DNA of 48,477 nucleotides from an uncultured Alphaproteobacteria bacterium. GTDB lineage: Bacteria > Pseudomonadota > Alphaproteobacteria > Caulobacterales > Aquidulcibacteraceae. The notes under the pieces are model-generated. The model was not told where the DNA came from. It ran no database searches and worked only from the letters and a program-made list of their open reading frames with translations. Made by a program: the position numbers and the translations under genes. Location: the NCBI GenBank assembly GCA_902826335.1, contig CADEEL010000025.1:1-48477 (forward strand). Direction: 5' to 3'. Position 1 is the stretch's first letter, and every line of letters begins with the position of its first letter. Positions 27,360 through 34,737 of the stretch are shown piece after piece.

Positions 27360-29084
27360 CTATCGCGGAACAGGTTGGCTCGGCACGACAGGCGGGGCCG
27401 CGGCCTGCGCGGTTTGCGCTGCGCGCGCGAGCTGCACGAATTCCGCGCGCCAGCCATAGGGATCGGCCCCACGTGCGCTCTGCGCCAGCGCGATCACATC
27501 CTCCCAACCATAGGTGCGCGCGAGATAGGGGTCGCCGCGCAACAATTGGCCGAATCCGGCGACCGCCGTGGCCCAGCGCGCTTGTTCGCTGGCCTGGCGA
27601 ATGGTCGACGCCAAGTCCGTTCGCGTCACGGGCCGCTCGATCAGGCGTGAATTGCTCTCGCCCGGCAATTTGTACCGAACCCGGACGAAGGCGATCTCAT
27701 TGGCGGGTCCTGGCGGTGGGCTGGCGCCGCGCTGATAACGAAGCGGATCGTTGAGCGTCGGCCCGCCAGGGGGCGTCAATTCATAAATCGCGGTGACGGC
27801 GTGGCCGGAGCCGATGTCTCCGGAATCCACGGCGTCGTTGTTGAAATCCTCGCGGCGCATCATGCGGGTTTCGTAGCCGACAAGGCGATATTCGGCGACG
27901 TGCGCGGGATTGAACTCGACCTGAATGCGCACATCGTTGGCGATCGGAAAGAGCGCCGATTGCATTTCATCGGAGAGCACGCGGCGCGCCTCGGAGAGCG
28001 TGTCGATATAGGCGGCCACGCCATTGCCGTTCTGGGCCAGCGTCTGCATCAGGCGGTCGTTGTAATTGCCGCCGCCGAAGCCGAGCACGGAGAGATAGAT
28101 GCCGGTTTGGCGCTGGCGGGAGACGAAGTCCTCCAGCGGCGCATCGCCGACGACGCCGACATTGAAATCCCCATCCGTGGCGATGATGACGCGGTTGATG
28201 GCGGTGCGATCGAAATTGCGCTGCGCCAGCGAATAAGCGAGGGCGAGGCCAGCGCCGCCCGCGGTGGAGCCGCCGGCGCGGAGATTGTCCAAGGCGGCGT
28301 TGATGCGGGCGCGCTCATCGCCGGGCGTGGGTTCGAGCACGGCGCCGGCGGCGCCGGCATACACCACGATCGAGACGCGATCGCGCGCTGTGAGGTGTTC
28401 CGTCAGCATGCGGAAGCCTTGGATCGCCAAAGGCAGGCGATCCTGCGGGCTCATCGAGCCTGATACGTCAATCAGAAGCACCAGATTGAGCGGCGGGCGG
28501 CGCGTGGGCACGACGTCATAGCCCTGCACGGCCACATGCATGAGCAGGCGCCCTTCGTTCCAGGGGGAGGGCGCGAGCGAGACGATCGGTTCGAACGGGC
28601 GCGCGCGCGTGCGCGGCAGCGGATAATCATAATCGAAATAATTGATCAGTTCCTCGATGCGCACGGCGTCGCGCGGGGGCAATTGGCCGCGCGTTAGAAA
28701 GCGGCGCACGTTTGAATAGGACGCGGTGTCGACGTCGACGGAGAAGGTGGAGACGGGATCGGCCGCGACCTGATGCACGGGATTGGGATCGACATCTTCA
28801 TAACGTTCGCGATCGATCGTGCCTGGGCGCGGCTGGGGCGCGGCCTGCGCGTAATTGCCGATGACGCCTGACCGGGCGGCGCGGCCATTACCGGCGAGGA
28901 ATTGCTCCTGCGCCATGGGCGGTGGCGGCGGCGGTGGTGGAGGCGGAGGGGCGTTTGCGTCGCGCGCCGATTGCGTGCGCGAGACTTCATCATTCACGGG
29001 CGCCTGCGTCGTTTGCGTGGCGCAGCCGACCAAAGTCAGCATGAGCAAGGCGCCAGCCGCGCGCCGCAGCATGTTCGATGTCAT
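27360..29084 (-). CDS. VWA-domain lipoprotein (YfbK-like)
   Basis: Predicted lipoprotein of 574 residues with lipobox LTLVGC (Cys21). A linker with eleven consecutive prolines (46-56) follows. A YfbK-type N-terminal domain (about 88-180, including FSVDVDTASYSNVRRFL and RIEELINYFDYDYP) leads into the von Willebrand A domain, with the MIDAS motif DVSGS at 206-210 and TDGDFNVG further on. A C-terminal DUF3520-like part (about 410-555) completes the family layout. GGAGGG precedes the ATG. The family is widespread at the cell envelope with no settled function. Confidence 0.87.
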   Translation of the reverse strand: MTSNMLRRAAGALLMLTLVGCATQTTQAPVNDEVSRTQSARDANAPPPPPPPPPPPMAQEQFLAGNGRAARSGVIGNYAQAAPQPRPGTIDRERYEDVDPNPVHQVAADPVSTFSVDVDTASYSNVRRFLTRGQLPPRDAVRIEELINYFDYDYPLPRTRARPFEPIVSLAPSPWNEGRLLMHVAVQGYDVVPTRRPPLNLVLLIDVSGSMSPQDRLPLAIQGFRMLTEHLTARDRVSIVVYAGAAGAVLEPTPGDERARINAALDNLRAGGSTAGGAGLALAYSLAQRNFDRTAINRVIIATDGDFNVGVVGDAPLEDFVSRQRQTGIYLSVLGFGGGNYNDRLMQTLAQNGNGVAAYIDTLSEARRVLSDEMQSALFPIANDVRIQVEFNPAHVAEYRLVGYETRMMRREDFNNDAVDSGDIGSGHAVTAIYELTPPGGPTLNDPLRYQRGASPPPGPANEIAFVRVRYKLPGESNSRLIERPVTRTDLASTIRQASEQARWATAVAGFGQLLRGDPYLARTYGWEDVIALAQSARGADPYGWRAEFVQLARAAQTAQAAAPPVVPSQPVPR

Positions 29085-29248
29085 ATGTCCCTCCCGCTCA
29101 TCGCCGGCTTACGTCTTTGTTAGGAGTGCGCGCCGCAATCGCGGCGGAGATGGGGCGCGAAGCGGTCGCATCGGCGCAAATCGGGGGTGTGTTTGTGGCG
29201 AATTGCGCCAGCGCTTGTTCCGTTCAAATTTGAATCTCTTCTTCACCG

Positions 29249-29349
29249 ATCCCCGGATTGCGCGTGAGCGCAAGTCCGGGGCCCATCACCTCCACCAGAA
29301 CGTGATTATGGGTCCCGGGCGCGTTGCTTCGCAACGCCCCGGGAATGGG
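29249..29349. repeat. Type B two-hairpin element, copy 1
   Basis: Hairpin one: CCCCGGATTGCGC (29251-29263) pairs with GCGCAAGTCCGGGG (29268-29281). Hairpin two: TCCCGGG-CGCGTTGC pairs across TTCG to end at 29344. Between them CCCAT and ATGGG can pair to close a middle loop. The copies at 37490-37588 and 43347-43446 have the same plan. A separate perfect palindrome TTCAAATTTGAA lies at 29223-29234. The element sits between the DUF885 and VWA genes on the same strand; the 293-bp gap shows nothing else. Confidence 0.85.
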
Positions 29350-29377
29350 AGGCGCTTCGCTCTGAAAGGAGCCCGTG

Positions 29378-31246
29378 CTAGCGCCGCTCGCGCGCGATCC
29401 AGGCGTCGATATTGGCGGCGAGCACGGTGAGCGGAACTTCGCCATTGAGCAGCACCGCGTCATGGAAGCGGCGCAGATCGAAGCGCGAGCCGAGCGCGGT
29501 GCGGGCAACATCCCGCAAGCGGGCGATTTCGCGCCGGCCCAATTCATAGCCGCAGGCCTGGCCGGGCGAGGCGGCGTAGCGCTCGATCTCGGTGGCGATG
29601 ACGGCGGGCGCGTCTCCAGTCACGGACGACATGTACTCGATCGCCTGTTCGCGGCTCCAGCGCTTGGCGTGAAGGCCGGTATCCACCACAAGCCGGGCGG
29701 CGCGCCAGAGCTGCCAGCGCAGATAGCCGATGCGGCCGATCGGATCGTTCGCATAAAGATTATTCTCATCGGCCAATTGTTCGCCATAAAGCGCCCAGCC
29801 CTCGGAATAGGCGTTGAAGCCGATCAGGCGGCGCAGCAGCGGCAGGCCTTCCTGCTCCTGGGCGAGGGCGATCTGGAAATGATGGCCGGGCACGGCTTCG
29901 TGATAATCCTGCGTGGGCAGATCGATGCGCGTCATCTCCGAGAGATCGCGGAGATTGATGTAATAGACGCCGGGCGCCGAGCCATCGAGCGCGGGCGATT
30001 CATAATAGGCGCCGGATGAGCCGGCCTCGGCGATGGCCGGCACGCGGCGCACGTCCATGCGCGAACGCGGCAGGTGCGCGAACCATTGCGGCGCCAGGCG
30101 CATGATGGCGTCGACGCGCGCGCGCACATCGGCCATGAGCTGGGCGCGGCCTTCCTCCGTCTCAGGGTAAGCGTATTGGGGATCGGCGGTGAGTTGGGCC
30201 AGGCGCGCGCCGATCGTCCCTTCCGTCAGCCCCACGCGGCGGAGCGCGGCTTCCATCTCCACATTGAGCGCGCGCACGCGGTTAAGGCCGATGGTGTGAA
30301 TTTCATCGGGCGTGAGGTTGGTCGTCGTCTCGGCGCGCAACAAGGCGCGGTAATAGGCGTCCCCGTTCGGCAGGCGCCAGACGCCCGCATCATGGGTCGC
30401 GCGCGGGCGCAAGGACCGCAGCGCGGCGGCGGCGCGGCGATGGGCCGGAACGATCCGATCCCGGACGATCGCCTCGGCCTGGGCGTAGAGCTGCTGGGCG
30501 CGGCGGCGGTTCGCGCTTGGCGCGGGCGCGACGGCGCCCGGGCTGGGCGCCGGTGGGGCCGCGAACGCATCGAGCTTGCGGCGGAAATTGGCGAGATAGG
30601 CCTGGTCCGCCAGGGGCGTGGCGATGACGCGGTCCAGAGATTCCAAAGTGCGGTCGATGATGAAATCCGGCGCGATGACGCCGCGGCTTGCGTCGGCGTT
30701 GGCGCGCGCGGTTTCCGCGTCGAGCGCGGTCGCCGTCGCTTCGAGGCGGCGCACATAGTTTTCAGCGTCGGCGATGGAGGCGATGGCGTGGCGCGAATCC
30801 AGGAAGTCCGGCAGCGTCAAAAACGCGCTGGCCTGCTGATCGAGCACGTAGGGGCGATGGCCGGCAAGACCGCTCTGTTCGCCGAACTCAAAGGCGGCGA
30901 GCGCGGCGCCGGAGTCGAACTGGGCGCTCAAGATGGCATGGGTGAGCCGATCGCCTTCATCAAGCGTGGCCGGATCGATGGCGCGGATCTCCACCAGGCG
31001 GCGCAGGCGCGCGCCGCGGCGGCGCTCATCGGCGGCGGGGGAGCGGTCGTCGAGGCGGCGCTGGTAATCGCCCGCGATGTCAGCGTCGAGGCCGGCGCGG
31101 GTGGCGAGCTCGGGACTATCTTGCGCGAGTTCGCGCGTCCAATCGGCCAAGCGGCCGTCGAACGCGGTGAGCGTTGTCGCGCGCTCTTGCGGCGCGCAGG
31201 CGAGAAGCGCCGCGAGCGCGACGATGGGGACGATCCGTTTCAGCAT
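29378..31246 (-). CDS. DUF885 family lipoprotein, putative zinc-dependent peptidase
   Basis: Predicted lipoprotein of 622 residues; lipobox ALLAC gives Cys17. The C-terminal half has the family signature HEAVPGHH (449-456) and SEGWALYGEQLA (481-492), which together resemble a zinc-metallopeptidase site with a downstream Glu. The family is common in bacteria and poorly characterised. The ATG at 31246 touches the type A repeat: the base before it belongs to the hairpin and no ribosome binding site is visible, yet the signal peptide starts exactly here. Expression may be coupled to the MaoC-type gene upstream. Confidence 0.87.
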   Translation of the reverse strand: MLKRIVPIVALAALLACAPQERATTLTAFDGRLADWTRELAQDSPELATRAGLDADIAGDYQRRLDDRSPAADERRRGARLRRLVEIRAIDPATLDEGDRLTHAILSAQFDSGAALAAFEFGEQSGLAGHRPYVLDQQASAFLTLPDFLDSRHAIASIADAENYVRRLEATATALDAETARANADASRGVIAPDFIIDRTLESLDRVIATPLADQAYLANFRRKLDAFAAPPAPSPGAVAPAPSANRRRAQQLYAQAEAIVRDRIVPAHRRAAAALRSLRPRATHDAGVWRLPNGDAYYRALLRAETTTNLTPDEIHTIGLNRVRALNVEMEAALRRVGLTEGTIGARLAQLTADPQYAYPETEEGRAQLMADVRARVDAIMRLAPQWFAHLPRSRMDVRRVPAIAEAGSSGAYYESPALDGSAPGVYYINLRDLSEMTRIDLPTQDYHEAVPGHHFQIALAQEQEGLPLLRRLIGFNAYSEGWALYGEQLADENNLYANDPIGRIGYLRWQLWRAARLVVDTGLHAKRWSREQAIEYMSSVTGDAPAVIATEIERYAASPGQACGYELGRREIARLRDVARTALGSRFDLRRFHDAVLLNGEVPLTVLAANIDAWIARERR

Positions 31247-31357
31247 TAGAGCGGTTCCCGAAAAGTGTTGCGCGGTTTTCGGACGAGAACCGCTCTAAAT
31301 CATAAGTTTAGACCCGTTCCCGATTGGAGCAACTCACTCCAATCGGGAACGGGTCTA
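31247..31357. repeat. Type A two-hairpin element, copy 3
   Basis: Hairpin one: TAGAGCGGTT (31247-31256) to AACCGCTCTA (31288-31297), 51 bp as in copy 1. Spacer AATCATAAGTT. Hairpin two: TAGACCCGTTCCCGATTGGA (31309-31328) pairs with its complement ending at 31357. The element makes up 111 of the 116 bp between the stop of the MaoC-type gene (31363) and the start of the DUF885 gene (31246), so it forms the whole untranslated spacer of a probable operon. Confidence 0.88.
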
Positions 31358-31362
31358 GGACT

Positions 31363-32214
31363 TCACTCCACGACGGCGCGGCCGTTCTTGATCACTGTGA
31401 CATCGCGTTCGGCCACGCGAGCTTCGAACGATATGGTCGCACCATCCTTCCACATCCGGGTGACGATCGTCTCGCCGGGAAAGACGGGCGACGAAAAGCG
31501 CACGTCGAACGCCTTGATGCGCGCGGGCTCATAGTCCGCATAGGTTTGCAGCACGGCGCGGCAGCAGATTCCGTATGTGCACAGGCCGTGCAGGATCGGC
31601 CGATCGAAGCCGGCCATTTTGGCGACGTTCGGATCGGCATGGAGGGGATTGCGATCGCCCGAGAGGCGGTAGAGCAGCGCCTGATCCGGCCGCGTGGTCA
31701 GCGCGCATTCGGCGTCCGGCGCGCGGGCTGGAACCTCGTGCACGGGCGGGCCGCCCGCGTTCGGGCCGCCAAACCCACCATCGCCGCGCGCGAACGTGGC
31801 GCTGTGCAGTGTGACGAGCTTTTCGCCGGTGGCGCGGAGTTTCAGCGTTGTTTCGCCCCAAAGCACGGCGCCTTTGCCGGCGCCTTTGTCCACAATGTCG
31901 GTCAAGCGCCAATCGGCGGCGATCTCGGCGTCCACCGGCATCGGCTTGTGCACTGTGAGGCGCTGCTCGCCGTGCACGACCATGAGGTAGTTGATGCCGG
32001 TTTGCCCGGTCAGCCCAGCGCCCCAGGCCACAACGGTCGACAAGGTGGGCAGCGCCTTCAGGCCGTTTTCATACACGAACGGCAATTCGCGCGCGTCCAT
32101 GGGGTCGGCGCCCATGCCCACGCCGAGGGCGTAGAGCATGGTTTCGCGCGCGCCATAGGCGAAAGGCTGATCTTCGGATTTAAGCGCCAAGGCCTTGGCG
32201 AGGTCGATCGGCAT
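31363..32214 (-). CDS. MaoC-type enoyl-CoA hydratase (double hot-dog)
   Basis: R-specific 2-enoyl-CoA hydratase of the hydratase-2 type, 283 residues. The N-terminal hot-dog half carries LPTLSTVVAWG; the C-terminal half holds the active site YRLSGDRNPLHADP with D187 and H192, then GFDRPILHGLCTYG. It hydrates trans-2-enoyl-CoA to the R-3-hydroxy form in fatty acid breakdown or side pathways. GGGAGAA precedes the ATG. It is followed on the same strand by a repeat and the DUF885 gene. Confidence 0.92.
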   Translation of the reverse strand: MPIDLAKALALKSEDQPFAYGARETMLYALGVGMGADPMDARELPFVYENGLKALPTLSTVVAWGAGLTGQTGINYLMVVHGEQRLTVHKPMPVDAEIAADWRLTDIVDKGAGKGAVLWGETTLKLRATGEKLVTLHSATFARGDGGFGGPNAGGPPVHEVPARAPDAECALTTRPDQALLYRLSGDRNPLHADPNVAKMAGFDRPILHGLCTYGICCRAVLQTYADYEPARIKAFDVRFSSPVFPGETIVTRMWKDGATISFEARVAERDVTVIKNGRAVVE

Positions 32215-32285
32215 GGATGTTCTCCCGAATTCCGTTCCCTTAGCACGCGAGCGGCGCGCGACCAGGCGTATCGTCGCGGCGCCTA

Positions 32286-32446
32286 AAGCGGCGGACTTGA
32301 AATTCGCGCGGCGGAGGCCGCGCGCGCGAGGCGAATTTCAAGTCCAAAGCCGCTTCAGAAATCCTGGTTGCTAGCGTCTTTAAGGAACTTGAAATGCGGT
32401 ATGCGCCCGGCCGCAGGTTGGCCGCATTTCAAGTTCCAGACGCTAG
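32286..32446. repeat. Two tandem long hairpins sharing an ACTTGAAAT core (type C)
   Basis: Hairpin one: left arm 32286-32307 and right arm 32331-32355, core GGACTTGAAATTCGC and its complement. Hairpin two: left arm 32371-32399 and right arm 32422-32446, core GAACTTGAAATGCGG and its complement, outer arms CTAGCGTCT/AGACGCTAG. Both stems share (G)ACTTGAAATxCG but differ outside it. They fill the 294-bp space between the divergent MaoC-type and sapC genes, so they lie in the promoter region of both. No further gene is seen there. Confidence 0.8.
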
Positions 32447-32508
32447 ATGTTGCCCAAATGCCGCTCATGTGGTTCACAGCCCAGGACATCTTCCTCCTGG
32501 AGACCCCT

Positions 32509-33327
32509 ATGACGAGTGCATCGCCCGGCGGCCAATCGCTCGGCCAGATATTGTTCTATCGGCAGTTGGAGCCGCTCTCGGTCGAGAAGCACAAGAGCCT
32601 GGGCGTCAGCCAGGTGTCGAACCCGTTCTCGTTCCTGGCGGAAACGCACCTGGTGCCGCTGACGGTGGATGAATTCGGCCTGGCGGCGGTTTGCTACCCG
32701 ATCATTTTCGATACGCAATCCAAGACGCCGATGGCGGTGATGGGCCTGCGCCAGGGCATGAACGTGTTCCTGGGCAATGACGGCTCACTTGATCCTGAAG
32801 TCTATCTGCCGGCGTTCGCGCGGCGCTATCCGTTCCTGCCGATCATCGCGGGCCAGCAACCGCAGCAAGCCGCGCCGCCCGCCGATCAGCAGGGCGAGCG
32901 CGTGGTGGTGTGCATCGATCGCGGCGCCAAGATGATCTCGACGACGCCGGAAATGCCGTTCTTCGATTCAGACCAGCCCTCCCGCTACACGCAGGACGCA
33001 ATCCAGTTCTGCCGCGAATTCGATGTGCTGGCGCGGCGCACGTCCGAGTTCGTGAAGCTGATGGATGAGCACCAATTGTTCGAGCTGACGCCGCTGGCCA
33101 TTCCACGCGCCAATCCGGACGGCACGGCCGGCGAGCCGCAAAAGCTCGGCGAATATCTGCGCATTTCAGAGCAGAAGCTGAACGCCTTGCCGAAGGAGAC
33201 GTTCCTGGAGTTGCGCGATCGCGGCGTCACCGCCGTCATGCACGCGCATCTCCTGTCGCTCGGCCTGTGGCCGAAAATCCTGGCCCGCGCGGCGCGCATC
33301 CAGGCGGCGACGCCGCTGGCGAACTAA
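32509..33327 (+). CDS. SapC family protein
   Basis: SapC-like protein of 272 residues. The core runs from LEPLSVEKHKSLGVSQ and FLAETHLVPLTVDEFGLAAVCYPIIF through LPAFARRYPFLP to HLLSLGLWPKIL. The name comes from a Campylobacter S-layer locus, but in alphaproteobacteria these proteins often accompany TonB receptors and 2-oxoglutarate hydroxylases; the role is not established. The ATG at 32509 has GGAG 7 bp upstream; the frame is open further upstream through repeat sequence. A Gln/Pro-rich insert lies at about 120-135. Confidence 0.87.
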   Translation: MTSASPGGQSLGQILFYRQLEPLSVEKHKSLGVSQVSNPFSFLAETHLVPLTVDEFGLAAVCYPIIFDTQSKTPMAVMGLRQGMNVFLGNDGSLDPEVYLPAFARRYPFLPIIAGQQPQQAAPPADQQGERVVVCIDRGAKMISTTPEMPFFDSDQPSRYTQDAIQFCREFDVLARRTSEFVKLMDEHQLFELTPLAIPRANPDGTAGEPQKLGEYLRISEQKLNALPKETFLELRDRGVTAVMHAHLLSLGLWPKILARAARIQAATPLAN

Positions 33328-33347
33328 GCTCCTCACATTCGTTGCAA

Positions 33348-34163
33348 TCAGGCGGCCCCGACGCGATCCGGGGCCGTTTTGATGTGTGCATCGGTGACGG
33401 CGACGACATCGGCGCGGGCCTGGGCGATGACCCAATCGGAGACTTCCGAGAGATCGAGCGCGGCGGTCGCGGCGGCCGTGGCGCCGATGGGAAGTTCGTC
33501 TAGCGCCTCGCCGCTGGGCGCGAGGATCACAGAAGGGCAGGTCTGATCGGGCGCGGCGTTGTTGGCGCCGATGATGAAACGCTGCGTTTCGGCGGCGCGG
33601 CTGATCAAATGCGCGCGCCAGAGGCCGTGGCCCGTTTTGCTCCCAATCGCGTTGTTCACATAGGCGAACACTTGCGCGCCCTTGGCCGCCAGCACGCGCC
33701 ATTGCTCCGGATAGCGGATTTCGCGGCACATCTGGATGGCGAGGCGCACCGGCGCGCCCTCGATCACGGTGTTGAACACGGGCAAGGCGTCGCCGGCGGC
33801 GAAGGTTCCGCGTTCGCTCATGGCGAGATTGATTTTGTCATAGCGCGCGCGGGCGCCGTTCGGCGCAAAGTAAAAGCTTGCATTGCGCCAGAGGCCGTCT
33901 TCCGCAACGCAGGCCCCGGCGACGATGTGCAGGCCACGCGCGGCCGCGAGCGCGGCGAGCGTGTCGAGCGCGCGCAGGGTCGCGGCCTGATCGATGCGCG
34001 TCACGAAATGCGGCTCGGGCAGATAGCCGGACAGCGCGCCCTCGGGCGCGACGGCCAGAGTTCCGCGCGGCAGCGGCGCCAGCAGCGCTTCGAGTGCGGC
34101 GAGATTATCCGCGCCGTTCATGGTGATGGGAAATTGCAGCGCCGCGGCGTGCAGGATGGTCAT
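33348..34163 (-). CDS. Carbon-nitrogen hydrolase (nitrilase superfamily)
   Basis: Amidase or nitrilase-like enzyme of 271 residues. The catalytic triad is visible: E41 in VAPEGALSGY, K110 in RYDKINLAMSERG and C146 in LAIQMCREIRYPEQW. The family hydrolyses carbon-nitrogen bonds such as amides, ureas or nitriles; the substrate is unknown. It lies 13 bp downstream of a MaoC-like gene on the same strand and ends 20 bp from the convergent sapC. No clear ribosome binding site is visible before the ATG. Confidence 0.9.
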   Translation of the reverse strand: MTILHAAALQFPITMNGADNLAALEALLAPLPRGTLAVAPEGALSGYLPEPHFVTRIDQAATLRALDTLAALAAARGLHIVAGACVAEDGLWRNASFYFAPNGARARYDKINLAMSERGTFAAGDALPVFNTVIEGAPVRLAIQMCREIRYPEQWRVLAAKGAQVFAYVNNAIGSKTGHGLWRAHLISRAAETQRFIIGANNAAPDQTCPSVILAPSGEALDELPIGATAAATAALDLSEVSDWVIAQARADVVAVTDAHIKTAPDRVGAA

Positions 34164-34176
34164 ATCGGCGCGCGCA

Positions 34177-34605
34177 TTATGGCGTCCTGGCCATGACCGT
34201 GCGCGTCATCAGCGCCATGACCAATTCGCCGTTCTGGTTCAGCACTTCGTGATTGGAGATGAGGATGCCGCGATCGGCGCCGACCACTTGCTTGGAGGCG
34301 AATTCGAGCCGCACGCTCAGCACGTCGCCGGCGGCGGCCGCCTTGTACCAGCGCAGCGCATCCTGGCCCAGGCGCGCCAGCACGGGCCATTCCTTCGTCT
34401 CTTCCCACAGCATGCGGGACCAGAGCGCATAGACATGGGCCTGCGCGGCGGGCGCGCCGGTTTCCTTGCGCTCGGCCGAGAGCGGGAGATAAGGCGAAAA
34501 CCGGGTGTGGAAGAGGGCGATGTCCTCAGCTGTAACCGGGGCCGCGCCAAAGACGTGTATGTATCCGATGGGGATATCGTCAAAATACCAGGATTGCCCA
34601 CGCAT
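34177..34605 (-). CDS. MaoC-like hot-dog protein, active-site residues not evident
   Basis: 142-residue single hot-dog protein. WYFDDIPIGYIHVFGAAPVTAEDIALF is the typical opening of MaoC dehydratases. The expected D-x4-H segment reads FSPYLPLSAE and the AHG-type helix reads QAHVYALWSRML, so the catalytic Asp/His pair is not obvious. The core strand GDVLSVRLEF and ending LVMALMTRTVMAR are normal. It may be a thioesterase-like or non-catalytic relative. It leads a short operon with the nitrilase-family gene. Confidence 0.75.
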   Translation of the reverse strand: MRGQSWYFDDIPIGYIHVFGAAPVTAEDIALFHTRFSPYLPLSAERKETGAPAAQAHVYALWSRMLWEETKEWPVLARLGQDALRWYKAAAAGDVLSVRLEFASKQVVGADRGILISNHEVLNQNGELVMALMTRTVMARTP

Positions 34606-34737
34606 GAGCCGCGCCCCGTTCTACTCATCCCCCGGGCCGAGCATAGCGCGCGGCCGCGCCTACGCCAGGGGCGGCGGGCTTTGGAGCGCGGGAGAGTCGC
34701 ATTGGCGGGGGCCGTGGAAGCCGCCAAGAAGGCGGCG

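Noticed and set aside
34120..34737. N-terminal extension of the DsbD-type gene by about 206 codons
   Set aside because: It crosses the divergent MaoC-like gene and its promoter region; a signal peptide begins at 34738.
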